NCBI GenBank assembly: GCA_038230395.1
Contig: JBBRNI010000016.1
Span: 1 to 11,101 of the forward strand
Reading direction: 5' to 3'
DNA: 11,101 bases
Origin: JBDSWU01 sp038230395
GTDB taxonomy: Bacteria; Patescibacteriota; Saccharimonadia; Saccharimonadales; UBA4665
Of this stretch, positions 1-6,355 are shown piece by piece (within the stretch, counting starts at the first letter, position 1; each line of letters starts with the position of its first letter). Below the pieces are notes generated by a model that saw only the letters and a program-made list of their open reading frames with translations, did not search any database and had not been told where the DNA came from. The translations under genes were made by a program, and so were the position numbers.

Positions 1-240
1 CACTCATTAACGGAGTTTGCCCACCGGGCCATCGACTATGTGACCCATATCGAGCTGTATGGCGGGATATTGTATCTAATAATGGCGGTAATCATAATTA
101 CTGGCTTATTCATCGGGCGACTTATCAGCAAGCGCCGACCAGTAGCTACTGCTGCACTTCCGGCTACCGTGGAGCAGGCGATTCTTAGCGGGTCAAAACC
201 AAAGCCACCAAGCTTAGGACGTAAGGGTTCGATTCAATAA
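1..240 (+). CDS. C-terminal end of a single-pass membrane protein (5' end outside window)
   Basis: The frame is open from the first base to a TAA at 238-240, giving about 79 residues, so the gene probably starts upstream. A GTG at 40 could be an internal start, but the frame continues before it and no ribosome binding site precedes it. One hydrophobic helix (about residues 21-42, containing ILYLIMAVIIITGLFIG) is followed by a basic cytoplasmic-type tail beginning SKRRP and a low-complexity end rich in Ala, Pro, Lys and Ser. No family is recognised. It converges on the tRNA-Ser gene with only 4 bp between them and no visible terminator. It might instead be a whole short protein starting at the GTG, which seems less likely. 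Confidence 0.55.
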   Translation, partial: HSLTEFAHRAIDYVTHIELYGGILYLIMAVIIITGLFIGRLISKRRPVATAALPATVEQAILSGSKPKPPSLGRKGSIQ

Positions 241-244
241 ATTC

Positions 245-334
245 TGGCGGAGAGAGAGGGATTCGAACCCTCGGTACAGTTGCCCGTACACTACTTTTCG
301 AGAGTAGCACCTTCAACCACTCGGTCATCTCTCC
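245..334 (-). tRNA. tRNA-Ser (anticodon CGA)
   Basis: On the minus strand the acceptor arm GGAGAGA (334-328) pairs with TCTCTCC (255-249). The discriminator G and an encoded CCA (247-245) follow. The anticodon stem CTACT/AGTAG encloses loop CTCGAAA, giving anticodon CGA, which reads UCG. The long variable arm and the total of 90 nt are class II features typical of serine tRNA. The T-arm GGGTTCGAATCCC is intact. Confidence 0.95.
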
Positions 335-343
335 ATGGCAGTT

Positions 344-349
344 ATTCTA
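344..349 (-). promoter_or_regulatory. -10 box for tRNA-Ser(CGA)
   Basis: TAGAAT (5 of 6 to TATAAT) on the minus strand lies 9 nt before the mature tRNA 5' end, which would give a leader of only 2-3 nt. No convincing -35 hexamer lies at 16-18 nt. Confidence 0.4.
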
Positions 350-476
350 ACAGATTATGGAGCTGGCTTTTAGTCTGGCTTTTATTGGTGGAACATGATA
401 AACTTACCCCTGTTGTTTTGATTCCAGTACGCACAGTGCCTCTAGAGCAAAACGCGCGTTTTATGGATCATCATTT

Positions 477-553
477 GCACCCGTAGCTCAGCTGGATAGA
501 GCGTTGGCTTGCGGAGCCAAAGGTCGTAGGTTCGAATCCTGTCGGGTGTACCA
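477..553 (+). tRNA. tRNA-Arg (anticodon GCG)
   Basis: Acceptor GCACCCG (477-483) pairs with CGGGTGT (543-549), with a G-U closing pair, followed by discriminator A550 and encoded CCA (551-553). Anticodon stem TTGGC/GCCAA encloses loop TTGCGGA, giving anticodon GCG, which reads CGC and CGU. The D-loop carries an A directly after GG (A20), a known arginine identity element. Arginine CGN codons are more often read by an ACG anticodon deaminated to ICG, so a GCG species is less common. The CCA end doubles as the start of the terminator stem. Confidence 0.93.
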
Positions 554-592
554 AAGAAAAAGCCTTAGCATTTGCTAGGGCTTTTTCTTTGG
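551..592. terminator. bidirectional terminator between tRNA-Arg and the acetyltransferase gene
   Basis: Arms 551-569 and 574-592 pair over 19 bp (one T-G), with a 4-nt loop ATTT. The outer arms are AAAGAAAAAG and CTTTTTCTTT, so either strand yields a hairpin with a U-rich 3' side. It serves tRNA-Arg on the plus strand and the acl-glmM-GNAT operon on the minus strand, whose last stop codon lies at 594-596. The first three stem bases are the tRNA's own CCA. Confidence 0.88.
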
Positions 593-593
593 T

Positions 594-1178
594 CTAAGAA
601 TTAGTGAGCGTCATATATAGGCGAGTGTCCGGCACGAAAATACCTTCTTTGGTTAGTCGCTCAGACGGGGTAGCAGCAACATCGGTGAAGCCAAGCTTAT
701 GGTAGACGTGCACGGCGGCGGCGTTGGACTGCCAGGTTTCTAGCCAGAAGTTTGTGGCGCTGTATAAATCAATTGAAGCACCAATAATAACCGCGGCGAA
801 TGGAGTAGCCAGGCCTTGGCCTTGGTAACGCTCGCTAATACGTAGGGCAAAAGTCGTTTTGCCACCATCAACATGGTCGCTTGCTTCCGGGCCAGTCCAG
901 CCATAACCAGCAAGCGTCAGCGTGTCGTCGTCTCGTTTTATAAGTAGGAACGCGCCTCGACCTTTAGCGAGCCAGCGTTCAACCGCAGGGATGTCCATAA
1001 ATCGGGAAGCTGAGTCGTTGGGGCAGTACTCGAGTATGCTTGGCTCCTGAGCGATACCAGTAATCTGGGCTGCGTATTCTGGCGTCAGACCTGACCATAC
1101 CTCGAAGTCTTTAGCTTCTATTTCGGGCGCGGATAGTTTAGTCAGTTGGTCATTGAAAGTTATTGGAAAATTGATCAT
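594..1178 (-). CDS. GNAT-family N-acetyltransferase
   Basis: This 194-aa protein is predicted to transfer an acetyl group from acetyl-CoA to an unknown amine. The N-terminal half (about 1-75) is poorly conserved. The GNAT core shows the acetyl-CoA pyrophosphate-binding motif A with RYQGQGLATP (117-126, the Q/RxxGxG/A signature) and motif B with ETWQSN followed by AAAVHVYHKLGF (147-164). The start ATG overlaps the glmM stop as ATGA, with AGGA about 12 nt upstream, so it is the last gene of the acl-glmM operon. Its position beside an acetyl-CoA-producing enzyme and an amino-sugar mutase suggests an amino-sugar or protein substrate. That is inference; the substrate cannot be read from sequence. 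Translation ends 2 bp from the shared terminator. Confidence 0.85.
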   Translation of the reverse strand: MINFPITFNDQLTKLSAPEIEAKDFEVWSGLTPEYAAQITGIAQEPSILEYCPNDSASRFMDIPAVERWLAKGRGAFLLIKRDDDTLTLAGYGWTGPEASDHVDGGKTTFALRISERYQGQGLATPFAAVIIGASIDLYSATNFWLETWQSNAAAVHVYHKLGFTDVAATPSERLTKEGIFVPDTRLYMTLTNS

Positions 1179-2506
1179 ACGGCCAGTAGCTCCTGAAGTT
1201 GGGTCGCAATACGTTCAGCGATCGCTTGGGCGTCGTCGGCTTCAACCATGACCCGGGCTAGTGGCTCGGTGCCAGATGGACGAATTAATAGCCGACCGTT
1301 GGAGCCAAGCGAGGCCGTTTCAGAAGCAATAAATGCCTGGACAGCAGGGCTGCCTATGAGTGCCTTATCAGAAACGGCAATATTAACGAGCGCCTGAGGT
1401 AACATAATGACTTCGTCTCGCCAGCTAGCAAGGGTAGTATCAGCACCGTGCAGCACATGCAGGACCTGGACAGCAGCTAGCAGGCCATCCCCAGTCATTA
1501 GTAGGTCAGGAAAGATAATGTGACCAGACTGTTCACCGCCTAGCGAGTACCCAGTAGCCTTAAGTCCCTCTAGCACGTAACGGTCGCCAACTTGGGCGCG
1601 GTTGAGCTGTATGCCATTACGTTGCAACGATTGTTCTAGACCTAAGTTACTCATAACGGTAGCGACCACGCCTTGGGCGCCTTCGGCAACGGCCAACAGA
1701 TACAAAATATGATCACCGTTGCACTCACGACCTTGGTTGTCCACCAGCATTATGCGGTCGGCGTCTCCGTCAAAGGCAATGCCGAGGTCCAGTTTATTAT
1801 TTAGAACTGTCTGCTGTAACACTGCCGTATTAGTAGCGCCGCAGCCGTCGTTAATATTGGTACCGTTTGGAGCGTCAAACAGGGGAGTAACAGTGGCGCC
1901 AAGCTTGGTGAAGACGCTAGCAGCTATGTTACTGGCCGAGCCATTGGCGGTGTCTACCGCTAGCCGTAAACCCGTTAAATCTAAGCCTTCGACGCTGTGA
2001 ATTAAGAAATCAATATATTTGTTGGTTAGTTGTGAGTCACGAGTCAGGTCGCCACCAGGTCGGTCAGCCACCCCAATTACGATCAAGTTATTGAGTGCGC
2101 CTTCGGTAGCATCATCAAGCTTATCACCCTGGCCATCAAAGACTTTGACGCCGTTGTAGGCAAATGGGTTGTGGCTGGCCGTAACCATAACACCAGCGAC
2201 GTAACTGCCTTCGCGGGCTAAATACGCTAGACCAGGGGTGGTAATTACGCCAACCAAAGTAACTTGGACACCAACTTTTGTAAGGCCAGCCGCCAGATCA
2301 GTAACTAATTTTGATGAAGATTCCCGTGTGTCACAGCCAATTATAATTTTTTGTCCCTGCGTAGCGAAATAAGTGCCTACAGCCGCACCGATACTGGTTG
2401 CTCCCGCTGTATCGAGTGGATAGTGATTGGCCAGGCCACGAACTCCATCGGTACCAAACAGATCACGAGTGGCGTCGCGCGACTTAGGGGGCATAGGCGA
2501 TTTCAT
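1175..2506 (-). CDS. glmM: phosphoglucosamine mutase
   Basis: GlmM interconverts glucosamine-6-phosphate and glucosamine-1-phosphate, the step before UDP-GlcNAc synthesis for peptidoglycan. Residues below count from the ATG at 2506 (443 aa, close to the usual ~445). The N-terminus has LFGTDGVRG. TASHNP (109-114) carries the phosphorylated serine, DGDADR (246-251) is the metal loop, GGEQSGH (323-329) is the sugar-binding loop, and RPSGTEP (409-415) is the phosphate-binding loop. All catalytic loops are intact and are of the GlmM rather than the phosphomannomutase type. A longer frame to 2572 exists, but it lies deep inside aclA and adds no conserved sequence. Starts at 2506 or 2494 fit the family. 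Neither has a Shine-Dalgarno site, and both overlap the aclA stop (2484-2486), so translation is probably coupled by reinitiation. Confidence 0.95.
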   Translation of the reverse strand: MKSPMPPKSRDATRDLFGTDGVRGLANHYPLDTAGATSIGAAVGTYFATQGQKIIIGCDTRESSSKLVTDLAAGLTKVGVQVTLVGVITTPGLAYLAREGSYVAGVMVTASHNPFAYNGVKVFDGQGDKLDDATEGALNNLIVIGVADRPGGDLTRDSQLTNKYIDFLIHSVEGLDLTGLRLAVDTANGSASNIAASVFTKLGATVTPLFDAPNGTNINDGCGATNTAVLQQTVLNNKLDLGIAFDGDADRIMLVDNQGRECNGDHILYLLAVAEGAQGVVATVMSNLGLEQSLQRNGIQLNRAQVGDRYVLEGLKATGYSLGGEQSGHIIFPDLLMTGDGLLAAVQVLHVLHGADTTLASWRDEVIMLPQALVNIAVSDKALIGSPAVQAFIASETASLGSNGRLLIRPSGTEPLARVMVEADDAQAIAERIATQLQELLAV

Positions 2507-4268
2507 CGTCGCTGAGTCGTAGCAGGCCTTCGTCGTTGCGCCGCTGGTCAAGATAATGAGCCACAAAGCCAACTGATCGGCTCAAAATAAACAGGGCGTT
2601 AAAGAACTCGATGTCGACTAGCTCTTGCAGCTGATCAAGATTGTAATCAAGCTCAGAAACCAAAACATCAAGCATGATGGCGGCGATGGCGCCGTCGACG
2701 TTCAAAATCAGATTACCTTTTTTGGTGGTAGTAATAGCCTCGACACCCTGGGCAAACTTGAGGTAATTATCACCGTTGGTATTGCTAGAAAACTGCTCGA
2801 TAAGTGCTTTGACGCGGGGGTCGGGCATATCTATGCGATACTTTTTGTGTCCAATCCCCGAAATAATTCCACCGTTAGATCGGTAGCCAGCCACAAACAC
2901 TTTAGGACTCTCTCCGGATGCGACTCCCTCCAGCCAGGCCCCAGCCGCGGCGTTAACCGCGCCGCCAAAGCGTGGCCCAATAGTCAAAATACCAGAGGCT
3001 AGGCTAGAAGCGACGTCCTTGCCAGCCCGGGCGGCAACAATCGTGTTAAAGGCGCCGGCGACATACGGCCCATGATCGGTTAGTAGCCGCAAAATATAAT
3101 CAGTGAGGGCGATTAATCTAGGGGATGCGACTTCGTGCCCTAGTAATAACGATATATACAGACCAGCTAAGCTTGAATCTTCGACGATGGCTAGCAGGTC
3201 ACGGCCAAGCAGTTGGACGTCGCCATTAACGTCGCCAGAAATGTGGCTAACAGCTAGGCTCTTTCGGCGTGGTCCGATTGCTCTAAAATCTGAGACTACG
3301 GATTCTTCGCTGCGCTGAGCCTTTAGTGCAGTAACTAAATCGCCAAAAGCATCGAGCACGTTCACACCCACTGCGCGTAACGCGTCCTTTTTGGCAGAAG
3401 CGGTCTCATTGTGCGTGCTAGCCATAGCCTTGGCGTGGCCAAACTGTGGTGGTTCAGCAAATAGCTCGGCAACCGTACCGGCAACGTAGGCGATAACTGG
3501 CTTAGTAACCTTGGCGGCCGAAATCAGCTCGGCAATTGCGTATTCATCAACGCCACCAAGCTCGCCAAAATAGACTATTTGCTCGGTGCGCGGGTCGGCT
3601 TGCGCCATTAAAAAGGCTGCTGCGGGGGAGGTTAGCGGATAACGATCACCACCAAGGGCTATAGCAACCGAAACCCGAAGACCAGCAGTAATTACAGTAT
3701 GAATAAGCTCGTTGACCATGCCACCAGATGTCGAGATAACAGCGGTGTTACCCGCCTCAAAGATGCCAGCCGCGGCTAGCTGGCTATATTCGGTTCCGCC
3801 GATAGCGCCCAGCTTCAAGATACCAGGAACCAGCACACCAACCGACGCTGGACCACTCAAGAGCACGCCGCTTTCAGCGGCCATATCAGCCAGTTGCAAA
3901 GAATGACTTTCGGGAACTTGTTCGGCAAAAACTGTAGCTACTCTAAGCTTAGGTAGCAAGTTGAGCGCCTCGGTCATGCCAGCCAAAACCCGGCGAGCTG
4001 ATTGTATATTTAGCAAGCACATGACTTGGTTACGTACGGCCGGTGGAACGTCCGCTAGCTGCGCATAGACCGGAATACTGATCTCTTTTTCACCCCAAAA
4101 ATAACGTTCTTGTTTGCGCCCACGGCTGATAATCGCCAAGACTGTTGGGTTCTCAGCGCCAATGCAGTAGGCGTAGTCTAGCATTGATTGGATAATTGCC
4201 GGGTGAGTGCCTAGGCAGATGGTTATCGGCTGTATGCTAGCCATATCTACCGAAGTTGTGTCGGTCAT
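2484..4268 (-). CDS. aclA: ATP-citrate lyase, large subunit (CoA-ligase alpha-like plus citrate-synthase-like domains)
   Basis: With AclB this subunit converts citrate, ATP and CoA to acetyl-CoA, oxaloacetate, ADP and phosphate. It is 594 aa, against about 608 in the family. Residues ~10-330 form the succinyl-CoA-synthetase-alpha-like part, with GPASVG (139-144), STSGGM (179-184), LGGDRYP (205-211), GELGG (235-239) and the phosphohistidine loop FGHAKA with H278. Residues ~350-594 form the citrate-synthase-like part: TDHGPYVAG (H399), NTIVAARAGKD, LTIGPRFGGA, GIGHKKY (H474), LILNVDG (D525) and GHYLDQKR-like AHYLDQRR (570-577). H399, H474 and D525 have the same spacing as human ACLY H900, H975 and D1026. 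The second glycine of the canonical GHAGA loop is lysine. The start ATG overlaps the aclB stop (ATGA), and GAGAGG lies 8 nt upstream. Confidence 0.95.
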   Translation of the reverse strand: MTDTTSVDMASIQPITICLGTHPAIIQSMLDYAYCIGAENPTVLAIISRGRKQERYFWGEKEISIPVYAQLADVPPAVRNQVMCLLNIQSARRVLAGMTEALNLLPKLRVATVFAEQVPESHSLQLADMAAESGVLLSGPASVGVLVPGILKLGAIGGTEYSQLAAAGIFEAGNTAVISTSGGMVNELIHTVITAGLRVSVAIALGGDRYPLTSPAAAFLMAQADPRTEQIVYFGELGGVDEYAIAELISAAKVTKPVIAYVAGTVAELFAEPPQFGHAKAMASTHNETASAKKDALRAVGVNVLDAFGDLVTALKAQRSEESVVSDFRAIGPRRKSLAVSHISGDVNGDVQLLGRDLLAIVEDSSLAGLYISLLLGHEVASPRLIALTDYILRLLTDHGPYVAGAFNTIVAARAGKDVASSLASGILTIGPRFGGAVNAAAGAWLEGVASGESPKVFVAGYRSNGGIISGIGHKKYRIDMPDPRVKALIEQFSSNTNGDNYLKFAQGVEAITTTKKGNLILNVDGAIAAIMLDVLVSELDYNLDQLQELVDIEFFNALFILSRSVGFVAHYLDQRRNDEGLLRLSDDEIAYAP

Positions 4269-5449
4269 TTTGTAATCCTCTCTAGAGCTTCTCGAACCGC
4301 CTCAGTTAGGGGGGTGTCTGGGTTATGAACAGCTCCTAACAGATCATGCTTGGTGAGCACGGCCTCCATGCGTTGTAGTCCAACAGCTTGGTTAGGGCCA
4401 CCACGCCTCACAAACACTTTGACTTGCTGCCCCTTCAACTGACTACCAACTGCCTCAATAGCTCGAATTACTCCGGCGAAGGTTTGAGCGATATCGGTGA
4501 AATTAGCAACCGCACCCCCAATAAATAGTACTTTTTGGGAAGCTGAAGACAACAAGAGAAGCTGCAACACCGCTTGGGTGTACAAGAACGTTTCTTCGGC
4601 ATTAGGGTTACCGCTGTACTCTCCATAATTTGCTAATTTCGAGCCATAGCCACGATTATAAATCTCATCAGCCACCACCACACTAGCACCGCCACCCGAC
4701 AACAACAAAAAGATACTGCCGTTTGGCTCGAGTACACTCAAATTGAACGAAGCAGGGGAGTTAGCCGCTAAATCTAACACAGCCTGCTCCTGCGAGCTTA
4801 ACCCACGTTCGGAGTGGCGTCGAAAATCACTAGGCGACCAGCTATCCACAAAGAAAGCACCGGCGTCGTCAACTTCGACGGCAGCGTCCAAAAAGACGGG
4901 CCCGGTGGCAGTTGCCAGATACGGGTTAAGCTCTACGAATACAAAAAAGTTATCCTGAAACACGCTAAATAGTGCCTGCAATTGCTCGGCGCTTAGAGCC
5001 GTTTCATTAGCTAGCTGTTGCCAATCAGTTTGCGAGTCTAGTGCGGCATGCTGAATGGACTCTGGGTTGGCTTCAATATCAACGCCGCCCCTACGAGAGT
5101 AGTCAAGCGTTACCGCTGAGCGTTCGCTCGTCAGGCTTACATAGCGTTCATCGCCCGGCTCATGGGCTGACATTGGTTCGATAATGAGCCATCCAAAACC
5201 CTTGGCAACTAGGTCTTGAGCCGTCGTCTCCAGATCAGACGAGGAGATATTAAGTGCCACTAGGCCACGCTTGAAACGCCCCTTGATAGCTTCGTCAACT
5301 TTAACAGAGTAGCTGCCGCCCTCAGGGATACTTTTTAACTGTTCTGAGAGATCGAGCGAGCAATCAACTGACCACCCGGCGTACGGCAATCCGAGAGCGG
5401 TTGTGATAATCTTTTTAGCTCTAAACTCCGATAACTTCTGTCTGGGCAT
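4265..5449 (-). CDS. aclB: ATP-citrate lyase, small subunit (ATP-grasp and citrate-binding)
   Basis: AclB supplies the ATP-grasp and citrate-binding part of heteromeric ATP-citrate lyase. It is 394 aa, normal for the subunit. Residues ~1-200 resemble the ATP-grasp region of ACLY, with IEPMSAHEPGDERY (90-103), GGVDIE (121-126) and VELNPYLAT followed by PVFLDAAVEVD (172-194, cf. EINPLVV...LDLAAKVD in ACLY). The citrate-binding part has SGGGASVV (251-258), LANYGEYSGNP (272-282), GGAVANFTDIAQTF (311-324) and FVRRGGPNQ (346-354). N316, T318 and R349 match the spacing of human citrate contacts N346, T348 and R379. It is the first gene of the operon. There is no Shine-Dalgarno site; a TATCAT box 7 nt before the ATG implies a leaderless mRNA. 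The aclA/aclB names follow Chlorobium usage; plant naming is reversed. Confidence 0.93.
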   Translation of the reverse strand: MPRQKLSEFRAKKIITTALGLPYAGWSVDCSLDLSEQLKSIPEGGSYSVKVDEAIKGRFKRGLVALNISSSDLETTAQDLVAKGFGWLIIEPMSAHEPGDERYVSLTSERSAVTLDYSRRGGVDIEANPESIQHAALDSQTDWQQLANETALSAEQLQALFSVFQDNFFVFVELNPYLATATGPVFLDAAVEVDDAGAFFVDSWSPSDFRRHSERGLSSQEQAVLDLAANSPASFNLSVLEPNGSIFLLLSGGGASVVVADEIYNRGYGSKLANYGEYSGNPNAEETFLYTQAVLQLLLLSSASQKVLFIGGAVANFTDIAQTFAGVIRAIEAVGSQLKGQQVKVFVRRGGPNQAVGLQRMEAVLTKHDLLGAVHNPDTPLTEAVREALERITK

Positions 5450-5456
5450 ATGCTTT

Positions 5457-5462
5457 ATGATA
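5457..5462 (-). promoter_or_regulatory. -10 box of the aclB-aclA-glmM-GNAT operon
   Basis: TATCAT (5 of 6) on the minus strand ends 7 nt before the aclB ATG, placing the transcription start at or one base before the start codon. The -35 region at 5480-5485 reads TTCTGT and is weak, which suggests an activator or a dispensable -35. Confidence 0.5.
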
Positions 5463-5486
5463 CCAGCTCGTGGCAGCTAACAGAAT

Positions 5487-5505
5487 GACTAGTTACTACT
5501 TAGTC
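5487..5505. promoter_or_regulatory. 19-bp dyad in the aclB / Rossmann-protein divergent promoter region
   Basis: GACTAgtTAcTActTAGTC has matching arms at 7 of 9 positions around a central base. It lies between the two divergent -10 boxes, directly upstream of the aclB -35 region, where an operator or activator site would be expected. No regulator family can be named. Confidence 0.35.
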
Positions 5506-5540
5506 GAACATCTACGGATATTCCAAGTATAGCCATCCGC

Positions 5541-5546
5541 TATAAT
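5541..5546 (+). promoter_or_regulatory. -10 box of the Rossmann-fold gene
   Basis: A consensus TATAAT ends exactly 6 nt before the ATG at 5553, so the expected first transcribed base is the A of the start codon. No good -35 hexamer is visible at 16-18 nt. Confidence 0.6.
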
Positions 5547-5552
5547 GTAACT

Positions 5553-6179
5553 ATGCAAGTAACTATTTTTGGAGCAGGTGGGCAAGTAGGCCAACAAGTA
5601 ACACGACTGTGTCTGGAACGAGGCTATAAAGTGGTGGCTGTTGTCCACAAAAATAACCCGTTTAGTGAAGCTAATGGCCTCCGTGTGTTAACCGCGGACA
5701 TTTATGACCGGGTGAGCGTGAAGACTGCCCTTAAGGGAAGCAACGTGGTCATTAGTACGCTTGGGAGCTGGCATACGCCGGAGCAAAATGTGCTATCAAG
5801 CGCCATGGCGATACTTATCCCAGCCATGAAAAGCCTTGGAATACAGCGAATTATCACAGTTACTGGCGCAGCCGCGCTGTGGTCTGGCGATCAACCAAAA
5901 TGGTTCAACAAAATTGATCATCTAATGCTCGGATTAATCGCGCCGAAGGTTCTACGTGACGGTGAGGCTCATCTCAAGCTGCTAGCCGCCAGTGAGCTTG
6001 ATTGGACAAGTATTAGGTCCCCAGTTATGACGAACAAGCAGGTCTCGGTTTACGTCTTACGCTCTCAGCTACCATTGGGTATGAAATTCATACCACGATT
6101 GGCAGTAGCAACTAGCATTGTCGATCAGATAGAGCGACGTGACTTTGTTGCCCAGGCTCCAGTTATTTATCAGCGCTAG
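5553..6179 (+). CDS. NAD(P)-binding Rossmann-fold protein, NmrA-like / atypical SDR
   Basis: This 208-aa protein begins with a beta-alpha-beta dinucleotide-binding fold, IFGAGGQVGQQV (5-16), whose GxxGxxG loop is standard for NAD(P)H-binding atypical short-chain dehydrogenase-like proteins. VISTLGS (65-71) and the strand IITVTGAAAL (100-109) are the further core strands. DWTSIRSPVM (about 150-159) matches the 'dWTivRP' element of the NAD(P)H-binding family. No YxxxK catalytic pair is evident, so it could be a redox sensor or an isomerase/reductase of unknown substrate. It is transcribed divergently from the acl operon across a 103-bp gap and lacks a Shine-Dalgarno site. No clear terminator follows. 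Confidence 0.82.
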   Translation: MQVTIFGAGGQVGQQVTRLCLERGYKVVAVVHKNNPFSEANGLRVLTADIYDRVSVKTALKGSNVVISTLGSWHTPEQNVLSSAMAILIPAMKSLGIQRIITVTGAAALWSGDQPKWFNKIDHLMLGLIAPKVLRDGEAHLKLLAASELDWTSIRSPVMTNKQVSVYVLRSQLPLGMKFIPRLAVATSIVDQIERRDFVAQAPVIYQR

Positions 6180-6226
6180 GTTGTTGTAAGAAAATTAACA
6201 GAAAAATTAGAGATACTGCCTTAAGC

Positions 6227-6232
6227 TATAAG
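6227..6232 (+). promoter_or_regulatory. candidate -10 box upstream of a 27-codon ORF
   Basis: TATAAG (5 of 6) lies about 19 nt before the small ORF and just upstream of its GGAG. A TTAACA at 6195-6200 is too distant (26 nt) to be its -35. Confidence 0.3.
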
Positions 6233-6250
6233 TATTGGAGAAAAAAATTA

Positions 6251-6334
6251 ATGACAAATCCTATTCGCACAAATGCTAAAACTACCACTAATCGCCAAGC
6301 CGACATGTGGTGGCGCAAATATTTACAGTACTAG
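6251..6334 (+). CDS. possible 27-aa small protein
   Basis: The ATG is preceded by GGAG (6237-6240) with a 10-nt spacing, and the frame runs 27 codons to a TAG. The peptide is polar and Thr/Asn-rich (MTNPIRTNAKTTTN), ending with an aromatic/basic tail ADMWWRKYLQY. No family is recognised and no signal or membrane segment is present. Support comes only from the ribosome binding site, the TATAAG box and the surrounding ~170-bp gap that is otherwise empty. It may be a real small protein, a leader peptide, or chance. It converges on the 3' end of the YihY-type gene. Confidence 0.42.
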   Translation: MTNPIRTNAKTTTNRQADMWWRKYLQY

Positions 6335-6339
6335 CAAAT

Positions 6340-6355
6340 TAGTTAAGCTTAACTA
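6340..6355. repeat. 16-bp perfect palindrome at the end of the YihY-type gene
   Basis: TAGTTAAGCTTAACTA is self-complementary without a loop and is flanked by CTAGC (6331-6335) and GCTAG (6356-6360). It contains the stop codon of the minus-strand gene (6353-6355). There is no U-run, so it is a poor intrinsic terminator. It could be a protein site or a 3'-end stabilising hairpin. Confidence 0.5.

Noticed and set aside
280..486. 68-codon plus-strand frame
   Set aside because: It starts inside the tRNA-Ser(CGA) gene and runs into the tRNA-Arg gene; no ribosome binding site and no family features.
2507..2572. Longer N-terminus for GlmM starting at 2572
   Set aside because: The extra 22 residues are aclA codons read in another frame and lie before the conserved LFGTDGVRG start; the family length fits the start at 2506.
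2625..3002. 125-codon plus-strand frame opposite aclA
   Set aside because: It is a shadow of the strongly conserved citrate-synthase-like domain on the other strand; composition is unlike a real protein and there is no ribosome site.
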